A stretch of 64,000 bases of DNA from Pseudonocardia alni (GTDB taxonomy: Bacteria > Actinomycetota > Actinomycetes > Mycobacteriales > Pseudonocardiaceae). How positions within the stretch are numbered: position 1 is the first letter of the stretch; every line of letters begins with the position of its first letter. The DNA lies in the NCBI RefSeq assembly GCF_002813375.1, contig NZ_PHUJ01000003.1, positions 4,216,001 to 4,280,000 on the forward strand. Reading direction: 5' to 3'. The notes beneath the pieces are model-generated. The model was not told the DNA's origin. It worked only from the letters and a program-made list of their open reading frames with translations, and did not search any database. Shown in pieces: positions 17,280 through 27,369 of this stretch. The translations under genes and the position numbers were made by a program.

Positions 17280-19139
17280 GTGAGAGCACGTCGACGCTTC
17301 CGGGCGCTCCCGGCGCTCCTGCTGGTCGCCCTGCTGGCGCTGACGGGCTGCGCGGCGGACCCGCAGCCGGCGCCCCCGCCGGAGACGAACCGCCCGACCG
17401 AGCCGGTCACCGCCCCCACCCGGGTGGTGGTCGGCGTCGACGACCTCGGGCCCGGGTTCAACCCGCACCTGCGGTCGGACCAGTCGGCAGTCACCACGGC
17501 GATCGCGTCGATGACGCTGCCGTCGGTGTTCCGGCCCGACGACCGCGGTGTGCCGCAGCTCGACACGACCGTCGCCACGTCCGCGACGGTCACCTCGCAG
17601 AGCCCGTTCACCGTCAGCTACGAGCTCAACCGCGACGCCGGGTGGTCCACCGGCGCCCCGATCGCCGCCGAGGACTTCGTCTACCTCTGGCAGCAGATGC
17701 GCAGCCGGCCCAACACGATCGGTGCCGCGGGCTACCGCGAGATCACCGACGTGCGCTCGCGTGCCGCGGGCAAGGCCGTCGACGTCGTGTTCCGCGAGCC
17801 CTACCCGCACTGGCGGGAGCTGTTCGGCAACCTGCTGCCCGCGCACCTGCTCAAGGATGCGCCGGGCGGCTGGACCGCCCCGTTCGCGGGTGGGGTGCCC
17901 GCCTCGGGCGGCCCGTTCCGGCTGATGCAGGTCGACCGCCTCCGCGGCGAGGTCCTGCTCGCCCGCAACGACCCGTACTGGGCGACCGCCGCGGTGGTCG
18001 ACGAGATCATCCTGCGCCGCATCCCGGCGAACACCCTGCCGACGGCGCTGGAGAGCCAGGGCGTCGACCTCGCCCTGCCCGACGCCCGGCCGGAGATCAC
18101 CCAGGCCCTCGACGTCCTGGCCCGGAGCCCCGAGCCGCCGACGGTGCAGAGCGGGCCGCGCCCGGCCGTCGAGCAGCTGGAGTTCCGCACCACCGACGGC
18201 CCCCTGGCCGACCCCCGGGTCCGCGAGGGCATCGCGGCGCTGCTGGACCGCGACGCGATCCGCGAGCGCGTCAACCCCGACGCCGTAGCCGTGAACGCCT
18301 TCGGCGCCGCCCCGTCGGACCCCGGTTACGCGCCGACCGCTCCCGCCGGCGCCCCCGGCCGACCCGATGCGGCGGCCGCCGCGGCCGCGTTCACCGAGGC
18401 GGGCTACGTCCGTGGTCAGGACGGCCGGTGGACCCTCGGCGGGCGCCCGCTCGGCGTGGTCATCGGCGCCGGGGCCGAGCGGACCGAGGACGTGGACGTC
18501 GCCCGCGTCGTGGCCGAGCAGCTCAAGGCCGGCGGCATCGGCGTCACGATCGTCGCCCCGTCGGCACCGGACCTGCTGACCGAGCCGAGCGTCGCCCCGA
18601 CGACGCCGACCCCGACCACCACTCCCGCCCCGGCTGCGGGCCCGGTGCCCGGCGGCAGCGCCGCACCGGTCACCACGCCCCCGGCGGCCCCGACCACGAC
18701 GACCGCCGCCCCGACGACGTCCGGTTCCCCCGACTCCGGGACCCCGGTCGCCGTCGACGTGCTCGTCGCACCCCGTGCCGCCTACGGCGCGGTCGGGCCG
18801 CGACTGGACTCCGACTACGGCTGCCCCGCGGACGCGGTGCCCGGCGAGCTGCCGGGCGTGGCCTGCTTCCCCGCGCTGCAGCCGCTGCTCGACGAGCTGC
18901 TGGTCGCCGAGAGCCCGGACCCGGCCGTCGTCGCCGAGGCCGAGCGGGTGCTGTGGCGCCAGCTGCCCGCGCTGCCGCTGTACCAGGCGCAGGGTCTGGT
19001 CATCAGCAACCCGCAGACCGACGCGGCCACCCGGGTCACGCCCGGCCCGATCGCGACCGGCCCGATGTCGGGCGCCCGGACCTGGGCCGAGCCGGAGGGC
19101 TCGGGCGAGCGCCCGACCGGCGACGACGACCCGAACTGA
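17280..19139 (+). CDS. lpqW: LpqW-like lipoprotein, solute-binding protein family 5
   Basis: Product of 619 residues exported as a lipoprotein: hydrophobic signal and lipobox LTGC with Cys24. The rest is the family-5 substrate-binding fold (FVYLWQQMRSRP, ASGGPFRLMQVDR, PLADPRVREGIAALLDRDAIRE). Position directly after typA matches mycobacterial LpqW, which controls the branch between mannosylated lipids and lipoarabinomannan rather than transporting peptides; that role here is inferred from synteny. A long Thr/Pro/Ala-rich insert interrupts the fold around residues 440-485. The GTG start lies just after the terminator at 17225-17251. Confidence 0.8.
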   Translation: MRARRRFRALPALLLVALLALTGCAADPQPAPPPETNRPTEPVTAPTRVVVGVDDLGPGFNPHLRSDQSAVTTAIASMTLPSVFRPDDRGVPQLDTTVATSATVTSQSPFTVSYELNRDAGWSTGAPIAAEDFVYLWQQMRSRPNTIGAAGYREITDVRSRAAGKAVDVVFREPYPHWRELFGNLLPAHLLKDAPGGWTAPFAGGVPASGGPFRLMQVDRLRGEVLLARNDPYWATAAVVDEIILRRIPANTLPTALESQGVDLALPDARPEITQALDVLARSPEPPTVQSGPRPAVEQLEFRTTDGPLADPRVREGIAALLDRDAIRERVNPDAVAVNAFGAAPSDPGYAPTAPAGAPGRPDAAAAAAAFTEAGYVRGQDGRWTLGGRPLGVVIGAGAERTEDVDVARVVAEQLKAGGIGVTIVAPSAPDLLTEPSVAPTTPTPTTTPAPAAGPVPGGSAAPVTTPPAAPTTTTAAPTTSGSPDSGTPVAVDVLVAPRAAYGAVGPRLDSDYGCPADAVPGELPGVACFPALQPLLDELLVAESPDPAVVAEAERVLWRQLPALPLYQAQGLVISNPQTDAATRVTPGPIATGPMSGARTWAEPEGSGERPTGDDDPN

Positions 19140-19193
19140 CACCGTCGGACGCGTCCGTTCGGACGCACTCCGCTGCTGCACGGTGACGGCGAG

Positions 19194-19209
19194 TGGTACG
19201 TAAGTACCA
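19194..19209. promoter_or_regulatory. Inverted repeat upstream of the peptide ABC operon
   Basis: TGGTACGTAAGTACCA is a 6-bp inverted repeat around GTAA in the 319-base gap before the solute-binding gene at 19459. It stands out in an otherwise unremarkable, somewhat lower-GC stretch and may be an operator or part of a promoter. Nothing else was recognised in this gap. Confidence 0.4.
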
Positions 19210-19458
19210 ACTGTGTTTCGGCATGCATCGAGGGCTGTGCGACGCAACGGTCCCGTTGTTACTGTCCGGTTCGGCTGCGAGCCCGTTACGCCGTTCACTG
19301 GTCACCGTTTCGCCACGACCGGCGTCGGACCTCGCTGCTGGAGAGCCGCGATTCCTAGCGTGCCTCCCGACGGGCCCCGGCACACATCCGGTGGTCCGTC
19401 GCGTCCCGGACGGGTGCGACAACGGCGTGCGCCCACGACATCTCGAGAGGCACGGCAG

Positions 19459-21165
19459 ATGAGGGGAAGAAGGGCGGCCGCCTCGGCCATCGCCCTGACC
19501 GCGGTCGTGGGGCTCGTCCTCACCGGCTGCAGCCAGCAGAGCAACACGGGGGCCTCGGGGGGCGCGGCCCAGGCCGGGCAGGGGTTCCCGGAGACGCCGG
19601 ACCCGGAGCAGGTCCCGGGCAAGCCCGGCGGGGTGTTCCGCATGGGGCTCACCGAGCCGACGGCGATCGACCCGTACAACGTCCAGGAGTCCGAGGGTGC
19701 CCTGGTCGCCAAGCAGCTCTTCACCGGTCTGGTACAGGTCCGGCCCAACGGTGACGAGTACCCCGGTGTCGCCGATACCTGGACCTCGAACGACAACTGC
19801 ACGCAGTGGACGTTCAACCTCAAGCCGGGCCAGAAGTTCTCCGACGGCACCCCGCTGACCTCCGCTGACTTCAAGCGCGGCTGGGAGCGGACCACGGCGA
19901 AGGCCTCCGCATCGGAGGTGGCCTACCACCTGAACCAGGTGCAGGGCTACGAGCAGATGCAGGCGGGGACGGCGACCACTCTGTCCGGGGTGAACGCCAC
20001 GAACCCGAACACGTTGGCCGTCACGCTGTCCGAGCCGAACTGCGAGTTCGAGCTGCGGACAGCACACCCGGCGCTGTCTCCGGTCCCGGCCTCGGCCGGT
20101 GCGGCGGACAACACCACCTACAACGACCTGCCGCTGGGCAACGGCCCGTTCCGGATGGACGGCCCGTGGCAGCACGACCGCGGCATCAAGCTGGTCCGCA
20201 ACGACAACTACACGGCGGGCCCGAAAGCGAACCTCGACGCCGTCGAGATCACCATCACCCCGGCCGACACCGGTGCCGACGCCGAGTACAACGGCTTCCG
20301 TAACGGCCAGTTCGACTGGGCCCGGATGCCCACCCCGGTCCAGTCACAGGCCCGTGACGAGTTCGACCCGCAGGGCAAGTGGATCTCCAAGAAGACCGCG
20401 GGCATCAACTACCTGTCGGTCCAGGTCACCAAGCCGCCGATGAACTCGGTCGCTGCGCGCAAGGCGGTCTCGATGGCCATCGACCGCGCCGCGATCACCG
20501 CAGGCGTCTTCCAGGGCGGGCAGGCCCCGGCCACCGCGATCGTGCCGCCGTCGTTCCCGCAGGCCTACCAGGAGGGTGTCTGCGACGCGTGCACCTTCAA
20601 CCCGGACGAGGCCAAGCGCCTCGCCCAGGAGGCAGGCTTCCAGCCCGGTACCGAGCTGAACTTCCAGTTCAACACCGGTGGCGGCCACGAGGAGTGGACC
20701 GCGGCGGTCCGCCAGCAGATCGAGCAGAACCTCGGCATCAAGGTCAACTACTCGGGCGTGCCCTTCCGCGACCTGCTGGACAACCAGCAGGCGCCGGACG
20801 CGACAGGCATCTACCGGTCGGCCTGGGGCGCGGACTACCCGACGCCGGCCAACTTCCTCGGGCCGCTGCTCGACACCAAGTCCATCGGTGCGGCATCGCC
20901 GACCGAGCCTGCACTGGGCAACAACCGCGGCCGCTACTCCAACCCGGAGTTCGACCAGCTGCTCGCCCGTGCCGCGGCCACCAAGGACGAGGCCCAGCGC
21001 GACGACCTGTACAAGCAGGCCGAGCAGATCGCGATCGGTCGCGACCTGGCCATCATCCCGATGTTCCAGCGCCAGCAGTACCGGCTGGCGGCGACCGACC
21101 GCTTCGGAAACATCGGCATGGACTTCTTCGAGAACCCGACGCTGGACACCATCACCCTGAAGTGA
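19459..21165 (+). CDS. Dipeptide/oligopeptide ABC transporter substrate-binding lipoprotein
   Basis: Product of 568 residues, a family-5 (DppA/OppA) binding protein. It has a signal peptide and lipobox LTGC with Cys24, then PGGVFRMGLTEPTAIDPYN, WTFNLKPGQKFSDGTPLTSADFKRGWER and AVSMAIDRAAI, the hallmark segments of the fold. It should capture peptides outside the membrane and pass them to the permeases encoded downstream. First gene of a five-function operon (binding protein, two permeases, fused ATPases) reading to 25289. Start at ATG 19459 after GAGAGG. Confidence 0.92.
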   Translation: MRGRRAAASAIALTAVVGLVLTGCSQQSNTGASGGAAQAGQGFPETPDPEQVPGKPGGVFRMGLTEPTAIDPYNVQESEGALVAKQLFTGLVQVRPNGDEYPGVADTWTSNDNCTQWTFNLKPGQKFSDGTPLTSADFKRGWERTTAKASASEVAYHLNQVQGYEQMQAGTATTLSGVNATNPNTLAVTLSEPNCEFELRTAHPALSPVPASAGAADNTTYNDLPLGNGPFRMDGPWQHDRGIKLVRNDNYTAGPKANLDAVEITITPADTGADAEYNGFRNGQFDWARMPTPVQSQARDEFDPQGKWISKKTAGINYLSVQVTKPPMNSVAARKAVSMAIDRAAITAGVFQGGQAPATAIVPPSFPQAYQEGVCDACTFNPDEAKRLAQEAGFQPGTELNFQFNTGGGHEEWTAAVRQQIEQNLGIKVNYSGVPFRDLLDNQQAPDATGIYRSAWGADYPTPANFLGPLLDTKSIGAASPTEPALGNNRGRYSNPEFDQLLARAAATKDEAQRDDLYKQAEQIAIGRDLAIIPMFQRQQYRLAATDRFGNIGMDFFENPTLDTITLK

Positions 21166-21244
21166 CCGCCCGTCCGCGCACCTGCTCCCGTGACCCGGGA
21201 GCGGGTGCGCGGACGCGGTCCGCACCCGACGGGAAAGCCACCAC

Positions 21245-22177
21245 ATGGGCCGCTTCATCCTGCGGCGCGTACTCCAGGGACTCCTGGTCGTCGTCGTCGC
21301 CGCATTTCTGATCTTCCTGGCCACTTTCGCGCTCGGCGACCCGTTCGCCTCTTCCGGGGAGAAGGCGGTCCCGCCCGAGATCGCCGCCCTCAATCGCGCG
21401 AAGTTCGGGATGGACCAGCCGCTGCTGATCCAGTTCGCCAATTACCTCGGCAACCTCGCGATCGGCGACATGGGCGTCGACTTCGACCAGCGACGGCCGG
21501 TCAGCGAGCTCATCCTCGACGTCCTGCCGAACACGATCGTGCTCGGCCTGGTCGCGGTGCTCTTCCTGATCCTGTTCGGGGTCAGCGCGGGCATCCTCGC
21601 CGCCGTCCGCCGCTACTCGTTCTGGGACGCCTTCGTCACCGTCCTCACCACGGTCATGATCGGCATCCCGGTTTTCGTGCTGGCGATCTTCCTCGTCGCG
21701 AACGTGTCCGGCGTAGGACCGTTCCCGCCGGTACCGCGTAGCTTCACCGTCGACGTGCCCTGGTACTTCGACGTGCTGCTGCCCGCGTTCACGCTTGCCG
21801 TGATCGAGGCGGCGTTCGTCGCACGGCTGATGCGTGGATCGATGCTGGAGGTGCTGCGCGCGGACTACGTCCGGACCGCACGCGCCAAGGGGCTGCCCGA
21901 ACGGACGGTCATCGGCCGCCACGCGGTGCGCAATTCACTGCTGCCCGTAGTCACCTTCGTCGGCCTCACACTCGGGTCCTACGTCGGCGGCGCCATCATC
22001 ACCGAGACCGTCTTCCAGTACAACGGCGTCGGCTACCTGCTCTCCCGGGCGATCACGACGAACAACGCGCCGATCATCACGGCCGTGGTCATCTACACGG
22101 TCGTCGCCTACGTGCTGCTGAGCATGGTCGTCGACGTCCTCTACGCCTACCTCGACCCGCGGATCCGGCTGAACTGA
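21245..22177 (+). CDS. Peptide ABC transporter permease (DppB/OppB type)
   Basis: Product of 310 residues with about six membrane helices. The N-terminal FILRRVLQGLLVVVV start and the EAA loop (DYVRTARAKGLPERTVIGRHAVRNSLLPVVT), which contacts the ATPase, identify the DppB branch. It forms half of the membrane channel with the product of the next gene. The gene follows the binding-protein gene after an 80-base gap. Confidence 0.93.
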   Translation: MGRFILRRVLQGLLVVVVAAFLIFLATFALGDPFASSGEKAVPPEIAALNRAKFGMDQPLLIQFANYLGNLAIGDMGVDFDQRRPVSELILDVLPNTIVLGLVAVLFLILFGVSAGILAAVRRYSFWDAFVTVLTTVMIGIPVFVLAIFLVANVSGVGPFPPVPRSFTVDVPWYFDVLLPAFTLAVIEAAFVARLMRGSMLEVLRADYVRTARAKGLPERTVIGRHAVRNSLLPVVTFVGLTLGSYVGGAIITETVFQYNGVGYLLSRAITTNNAPIITAVVIYTVVAYVLLSMVVDVLYAYLDPRIRLN

Positions 22178-22231
22178 CGCGCACCGCGCTCGTCCCGGCC
22201 CACGTCCCGACACCTCGCGAGGCGAACCCTC

Positions 22232-23221
22232 ATGAACCCTTCACCTCCCACCTCCGGCGCGGCCACCACCTCGTCCTCGCCCGGGGGCGCCCCGAACACC
22301 GGCGACGCCGACCCGGCCGCTGCGCTACCGACCGTCCCGTCCGCGGGCCCCGTCGGCCGGCCCCAGGGCCCCGGCCAGTTCGCCGAGATCTGGCGGCGTT
22401 TCCGCCGTAACCGGCTGGCCATGGTCGGCCTTGTCATCGTGGCCTTCCTGGTCGTCGTCGCGATCATCTCGCCGTTCTCGACGCCGTACGACCCGTTCGA
22501 GCAGAACCTGCTCAACACCTTGCAGCCGCCATCGGGGTCGCACTTCTTCGGCACCGACGTCCTCGGCCGCGACCTCTACTCCGGTGTCATCTACGGCACG
22601 CGGCTGGCGATGATCGTCGGTATCTCCACCGTGCTGTTCTCCCTGCTGCTGGGGCTCTCGCTCGGCGCGCTGGCCGGTTTCAAGGGTGGCGCCTGGGACT
22701 CGGTCATCGGCCGGGTCATCGACATCTTCCTGGCCTTTCCGGCGCTGGTCGGTGCGATCGTGATCGTGCGGGCGACCGGCAACGGCATCGTCCCGGTGAT
22801 CATCGCGCTGGTCGCGCTCGGCTGGATGACCACCGCGCGCCTGATGCGCGGCCAGGTTCTTGCGCTGCGCGAGGCCGAGTACGTGGAGGCCGCCCGCTCC
22901 ATCGGGGCCGGGACCGGCCGCATCCTGCGCCGTCACATCCTGCCCAACGCGGTGGCCCCGGTGCTCGTCTACTCGCTCACCAGTATCGGTGTGGTGGTCG
23001 TCGCGATGGCGTCGCTGTCCTACCTCGGGGTGGGGGTGCCGCCGGACGTGCCCGAGTGGGGCCGGCTGATCAGCTCGGCCGCGCGCTACCTGTCCGCGGA
23101 CGGCGTCACGCACTTGTGGCTGTTCCCGTCCCTGGCGATCATGTTGACGACGCTCGGGTTCGCGTTCGTGGGCGACGGTCTCCGCGACGCGCTCGACCCG
23201 AAGCTGCGCGGGGGGAACTGA
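22232..23221 (+). CDS. Peptide ABC transporter permease (DppC/OppC type)
   Basis: Product of 329 residues. A Pro/Ala-rich cytoplasmic tail of about 45 residues precedes the OppC_N region (WRRFRRNRLAMVGLVIVAFLVVVAI) and the conserved HFFGTDVLGRDLYSGVIYGTR segment. The EAA loop reads EYVEAARSIGAGTGRILRRHILPNAVAPVLV. It pairs with the DppB-type permease. Its stop is one base before the ATG of the ATPase gene. Confidence 0.93.
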   Translation: MNPSPPTSGAATTSSSPGGAPNTGDADPAAALPTVPSAGPVGRPQGPGQFAEIWRRFRRNRLAMVGLVIVAFLVVVAIISPFSTPYDPFEQNLLNTLQPPSGSHFFGTDVLGRDLYSGVIYGTRLAMIVGISTVLFSLLLGLSLGALAGFKGGAWDSVIGRVIDIFLAFPALVGAIVIVRATGNGIVPVIIALVALGWMTTARLMRGQVLALREAEYVEAARSIGAGTGRILRRHILPNAVAPVLVYSLTSIGVVVVAMASLSYLGVGVPPDVPEWGRLISSAARYLSADGVTHLWLFPSLAIMLTTLGFAFVGDGLRDALDPKLRGGN

Positions 23222-23222
23222 G

Positions 23223-25289
23223 ATGACCGAGCACATGCTCGAAGTCCGCGACCTGCGGGTGCACTTCTCCACCGACGCCGGTGTGGTCAAGGCCGTCGAC
23301 GGCGTCAGCTGGCACGTCGACCGGGGCGAGACCCTGGCGATCGTCGGCGAGTCCGGCTCCGGCAAGTCGGTGTCGGCGATGAGCCTGATGGGCCTCGTCC
23401 CGACCCCGCCGGCGACGTTCCCCAGCGGCGAGGTGCTGCTGGAGGGCCGCTCGCTGCTGACGATGTCGGAGTCCGAGCAGCGCAAGCTGCGCGGCAAGGA
23501 CATCGCGATGATCTTCCAGGACCCGCTGACCGCGCTGAACCCGGTCTACAGGGTGGGCGACCAGATCGCCGAGATGATCCGGGCGCACGACCGGCAGGCC
23601 GGCAAGGTCACCGCCCGCCGCCGCGCCGTCGACCTGCTCGGCGAGGTCGGCATCCCGAACCCGGCCGCGCGGGCGTCGCAGTACCCGCACGAGTTCTCCG
23701 GCGGGATGCGCCAGCGCGCGATGATCGCGATGGCGCTCGCGAACGACCCGAAGGTCCTGCTGGCCGACGAGCCGACCACCGCGCTCGACGTCACGGTGCA
23801 GGCCCAGATCATGAACCTGCTCGAGAAGCTCCAGGAGCAGCGCGAGACGGCGATCGTCCTGATCACCCACGACCTGGGCCTGGTCGCGGCGCACGCCGAC
23901 CGGATCATGGTCATGTACGCGGGCAGGGTCGTCGAGACCGGGACCAACGACGAGATCTTCGCCGAGCCGCGGCACGCCTACACCTACGGGCTGCTGTCGT
24001 CGCTGGCGCGGATGGACCAGGCCCGGCCGGAGAAGCTGGAGCCGATCCCCGGGCAGCCGCCGAACCTCGCGCACGTCCCGTCGGGCTGCGCGTTCCACCC
24101 GCGCTGCCGGTTCGCCACGTCGTCCTGCGCGGAGAAGACCCCGGAGCTGGTCCAGCTCACCGACCGGCCCGGTCACCTGCACGCCTGCCTGCACTCCGAC
24201 GAGGTCGGCGAAGCCGCCGCCACGCCGCGCGAGCCGGTCGTGCCGGTGTCCGAGGCACACGTCGCGGAGACGGCGACCGGCGAGCCGATGCTGCGCACCG
24301 CGGGGCTGACCAAGTCGTTCCCGATCCGCTCCGGCGTGCTGTTCCAGCGCACCGTCGGTGTGGTGCAGGCCGTCGACGGCATCGACCTGGAGATCCCCGA
24401 GGGGCAGACGCTGTCGCTGGTCGGCGAGTCCGGCTGCGGCAAGTCGACCGCGGCCCGGGCGATCCTGCGGCTGCACGAGCCCACCGCCGGCAGCGTGCAC
24501 ATCAACGGCCGCGACGTGACCGCGCTCGGGCAGTCCGAGCTGCGCTCGGCCCGGGAGGACATGCAGATCGTCTTCCAGGACCCGTACGCGTCGCTGAACC
24601 CACGCATGACGGTCCGATCGATCCTGTCGGAGAAGTACGAGCTGCTCGGCGGCGAGCTCACCGACTCCACGATCCCGGAGCTGCTCGAGACCGTGGGGCT
24701 CTCGGCCGAGTACGCCGAGCGCTACCCGCACGAGTTCTCCGGCGGGCAGCGCCAGCGCGTCGGCATCGCACGGGCGATCGCGCTCAACCCGAAGTTCGTG
24801 GTGCTCGACGAGCCCGTCTCGGCCCTGGACGTGTCCATCCAGGCCCAGGTGCTCAACCTGCTCGAGCAGCTGCAGCGCGACTTCGGGCTGACCTACCTGT
24901 TCATCGCCCACGACCTGTCGGTGGTGCGCCACATCTCCGACCGCGTCGCGGTGATGTACCTGGGCAACGTCGTCGAGGTCGCCGACCGCGACGACCTGTT
25001 CGACCGGCCGCAGCACCCCTACACCCAGGCGCTGATCTCGGCGGTGCCCGTCCCGGACCCGGCGGTCGAGCGGGTGCGGGAGCGGATCGTGCTGACCGGG
25101 GACGTGCCCAACCCGGCCGACCCGCCGTCGGGCTGCCGGTTCCGCACCCGGTGCTGGAAGCACCTGGAGCTGTCCGACGCCGACAAGGCGCGCTGCATCG
25201 ACGAGAAGCCGGTCCTGGAGATCGCGTCCGGCCCGGGGCACCGGGTGGCCTGTCACTTCGCCGAGGAGCGCGCGCTCCTGCGGACCTGA
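23223..25289 (+). CDS. Fused peptide ABC transporter ATPase (DppD-DppF)
   Basis: Product of 688 residues containing two complete ABC modules in one chain. Module 1 has Walker A GESGSGKS at 42-49, signature FSGGMRQR and Walker [14 protein letters not shown], then the Cys-rich oligopeptide-transporter C-terminal region ([15 protein letters not shown]). Module 2 has Walker A GESGCGKS at 401-408, FSGGQRQR and [12 protein letters not shown], with its own Cys-rich tail. Usually these are separate DppD and DppF proteins; here they are fused and should act as an intramolecular heterodimer. Last gene of the transporter operon. Confidence 0.93.
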   Translation: MTEHMLEVRDLRVHFSTDAGVVKAVDGVSWHVDRGETLAIVGESGSGKSVSAMSLMGLVPTPPATFPSGEVLLEGRSLLTMSESEQRKLRGKDIAMIFQDPLTALNPVYRVGDQIAEMIRAHDRQAGKVTARRRAVDLLGEVGIPNPAARASQYPHEFSGGMRQRAMIAMALANDPKVLLADEPTTALDVTVQAQIMNLLEKLQEQRETAIVLITHDLGLVAAHADRIMVMYAGRVVETGTNDEIFAEPRHAYTYGLLSSLARMDQARPEKLEPIPGQPPNLAHVPSGCAFHPRCRFATSSCAEKTPELVQLTDRPGHLHACLHSDEVGEAAATPREPVVPVSEAHVAETATGEPMLRTAGLTKSFPIRSGVLFQRTVGVVQAVDGIDLEIPEGQTLSLVGESGCGKSTAARAILRLHEPTAGSVHINGRDVTALGQSELRSAREDMQIVFQDPYASLNPRMTVRSILSEKYELLGGELTDSTIPELLETVGLSAEYAERYPHEFSGGQRQRVGIARAIALNPKFVVLDEPVSALDVSIQAQVLNLLEQLQRDFGLTYLFIAHDLSVVRHISDRVAVMYLGNVVEVADRDDLFDRPQHPYTQALISAVPVPDPAVERVRERIVLTGDVPNPADPPSGCRFRTRCWKHLELSDADKARCIDEKPVLEIASGPGHRVACHFAEERALLRT

Positions 25290-25325
25290 CCGAGCACGAC
25301 CCGTCCGAGCAGGACCCCACGGCCA

Positions 25326-25362
25326 CGACACGCCACCCGGTGCGAAACTGGGTGGCGTGTCG
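25326..25362. promoter_or_regulatory. Hairpin enclosing the tsaD start codon
   Basis: A perfect 13-bp stem, CGACACGCCACCC (25326-25338) with GGGTGGCGTGTCG (25350-25362), has an 11-base loop and its right arm contains the GTG start of tsaD at 25357-25359. It may end transcription of the peptide transporter operon or hide the tsaD start in read-through messages. Confidence 0.55.
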
Positions 25363-26472
25363 CTGGTTCTGGGGATCGAGACGTCGTGCGACGAGACCGG
25401 TGCCGGTCTCGTCCGGGACGGGGTGCTGCTCGGCGAGGGGCTGGCGTCGTCGGCGGACGAGCACGCCCGTTTCGGCGGTGTGGTCCCGGAGGTCGCGGCC
25501 CGCGCCCACGTGAGCGCGGTGACGCCGATGGTGCGCGCGGCGGTCGAGGCGGCCGGGGTGTCGCTGTCCGACATCGACGCCGTCGCCGTCACCGCGGGGC
25601 CGGGGCTCTCGCCCGCGCTGCACGTCGGCGTCGCGGCGGCCAAGGCGTACGCGGCGGCGCTGGAGGTGCCGCTCTACGGGGTGCACCACCTGGCCGGGCA
25701 CGCCGCCGTCGACGTCCTGGAGCACGGCCCGCTGCCCGACCGCTGCGTCTGCCTGATCGTCTCCGGCGGGCACACCTCGCTGCTGGCGCTGGGCGACCTG
25801 GCCCGCGACCCCGTCGAGCACCTCGGCGACACCGTCGACGACGCGGCGGGGGAGGCCTTCGACAAGGTCGCCCGGCTGCTGGGCCTGCCGTACCCGGGCG
25901 GCCCGTCGGTCTCGAGGGCCGCACTCGACGGCGACCCGGCCGCGATCGCGTTCCCGCGCCCGATGACCGGTCCGCGCGACGCCGCGTTCGGCTTCTCCTT
26001 CTCCGGGCTCAAGACCGCCGTGGCCCGGCACGTCGAGGCCGCCCAGGACGCGGGCCGCGCCGTCCCGGTCCCGGACGTCGCCGCGTCGTTCCAGATGGCC
26101 GTCGTCGACGTCCTGGTCCGCAAGGCCCTGCGGGCGTGTGCCGAGCGCGGCGCGGACACCCTGCTCATGGTCGGCGGGGTCGCGGCGAACCGGGTACTGC
26201 GCACCGAGATGGAGCGCGCCTGCGCGGGCGCCGGGATCACCCTGCGGGTGCCCGTGCCCCGGCTGTGCACCGACAACGGCGCGATGATCGCGGCCCTGGG
26301 CGACCTCCTGGTCCGCGACGGCGTCGAACCCGCGGGGCTGGGCGGGACCGCTGTCCCGACCGTGCCGCTGACCGGCGCGACGATCACGTTCCCCCCGGCG
26401 ACGGGGGAGGCGGCGGAGTTCCCGCTGCCCGTCGTCCCCCACGCCGCGGCGGGGTCGATCATCGCCCCGTAG
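25357..26472 (+). CDS. tsaD: tRNA N6-adenosine threonylcarbamoyltransferase TsaD
   Basis: Product of 371 residues of the Kae1/TsaD family, which transfers the threonylcarbamoyl group to A37 of ANN-decoding tRNAs. Signatures: [10 protein letters not shown] at the start, the HHLAGHAA metal-binding histidines, [31 protein letters not shown] and CTDNGAMIA with the metal-binding Asp. A GAAACT element seven bases before the GTG could give a leaderless message. A hairpin overlaps the start codon. The gene is elsewhere in M. tuberculosis, so this neighbourhood differs. Confidence 0.95.
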   Translation: MSLVLGIETSCDETGAGLVRDGVLLGEGLASSADEHARFGGVVPEVAARAHVSAVTPMVRAAVEAAGVSLSDIDAVAVTAGPGLSPALHVGVAAAKAYAAALEVPLYGVHHLAGHAAVDVLEHGPLPDRCVCLIVSGGHTSLLALGDLARDPVEHLGDTVDDAAGEAFDKVARLLGLPYPGGPSVSRAALDGDPAAIAFPRPMTGPRDAAFGFSFSGLKTAVARHVEAAQDAGRAVPVPDVAASFQMAVVDVLVRKALRACAERGADTLLMVGGVAANRVLRTEMERACAGAGITLRVPVPRLCTDNGAMIAALGDLLVRDGVEPAGLGGTAVPTVPLTGATITFPPATGEAAEFPLPVVPHAAAGSIIAP

Positions 26473-26481
26473 GCTCCCGGC

Positions 26482-27369
26482 GTGCCTGCTCGTCGCCTCC
26501 TGCTCGTCCACGCCCACCCGGACGACGAGACCCTGACCACCGGCGGAACCATCGCCCGCTACACCGCCGACCCCGACTGCGAGGTCACCGTGGTGACCTG
26601 CACCCTCGGGGAGGAGGGCGAGGTGATCGGTCCGGAGCTGGCCGAGCTCGCCCCGGACCGCGGTGACCAGCTCGGCGGCTACCGCATCCGCGAGCTCGAC
26701 GCCGCGCTGGCCGCCCTCGGCGGGCCCCGGCACCGCTGGCTCGGCGGCCCCGGGCGCTGGCGCGACTCCGGCATGGTGCTGGCCGGGCACGGCACCCGCG
26801 CCGCGCTCCCGCCGGAGCTGCACCCGCGGGCGTTCGCCGCCCCGGAGCCGTTCGGCACCCAGCTCGCCCAGCTGCTGGAGATCATCGACGAGGTCCGCCC
26901 GCAGGTGCTGGTCTCCTACGCCTCCGACGGCAGCTACGGCCATCCCGACCACGTCCGGGCGCACGAGCTGGTCGTCGCCGCGGCGGGGGCGCGCCCGGAC
27001 GTCGTCGCCAAGCTGTACTTCGCGGTGCGGTCGAGCGCGCTGCTCGACGACGGGCTCTCCGAGCTGCACTCCGCGCTCGGCGGGGACCCGGACCGCACCG
27101 GGCTCCGCTGGCCGGCGCCCGACGAGCACCCCGGCCACGACGCCGCCGCCGTCACCACCCGGGTCGACGTCGACGCCCATGACGACGAGCGGGTCGCGGC
27201 GATGCGGGCGCACGCCACCCAGATCGACGTCCGCAGCGGCGACGGCTGGGTCGCGTTCGCGATGAGCAACGGCATCGTCCAGCCGCTGCTGGGGGTCGAG
27301 GAGTACGTACTCGCCGGCGCGCCGCCCGGCACGACGGAGACGGATCTGTTCGAGGGGGTCGACGGGTGA
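26482..27369 (+). CDS. mshB: N-acetyl-1-D-myo-inositol-2-amino-2-deoxy-alpha-D-glucopyranoside deacetylase
   Basis: Product of 295 residues, the Zn-dependent deacetylase of mycothiol synthesis (GlcNAc-Ins to GlcN-Ins). It has the LmbE-family AHPDDE motif (His12, Asp14, Asp15) and the second metal histidine in YGHPDHVRAHE, plus the MshB-typical LGEEGEVIGPELAELAPDRGDQLGGYRIREL segment. Starts at GTG 26482 nine bases after tsaD. Its stop overlaps the start of the small membrane protein gene, as with Rv1170-Rv1171. Confidence 0.93.
   Translation: MPARRLLLVHAHPDDETLTTGGTIARYTADPDCEVTVVTCTLGEEGEVIGPELAELAPDRGDQLGGYRIRELDAALAALGGPRHRWLGGPGRWRDSGMVLAGHGTRAALPPELHPRAFAAPEPFGTQLAQLLEIIDEVRPQVLVSYASDGSYGHPDHVRAHELVVAAAGARPDVVAKLYFAVRSSALLDDGLSELHSALGGDPDRTGLRWPAPDEHPGHDAAAVTTRVDVDAHDDERVAAMRAHATQIDVRSGDGWVAFAMSNGIVQPLLGVEEYVLAGAPPGTTETDLFEGVDG

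Noticed and set aside
19440..25289. A siderophore or nickel uptake system
   Set aside because: The binding protein, permeases and ATPases all carry peptide-transporter signatures and no metal-uptake features or iron box were seen.
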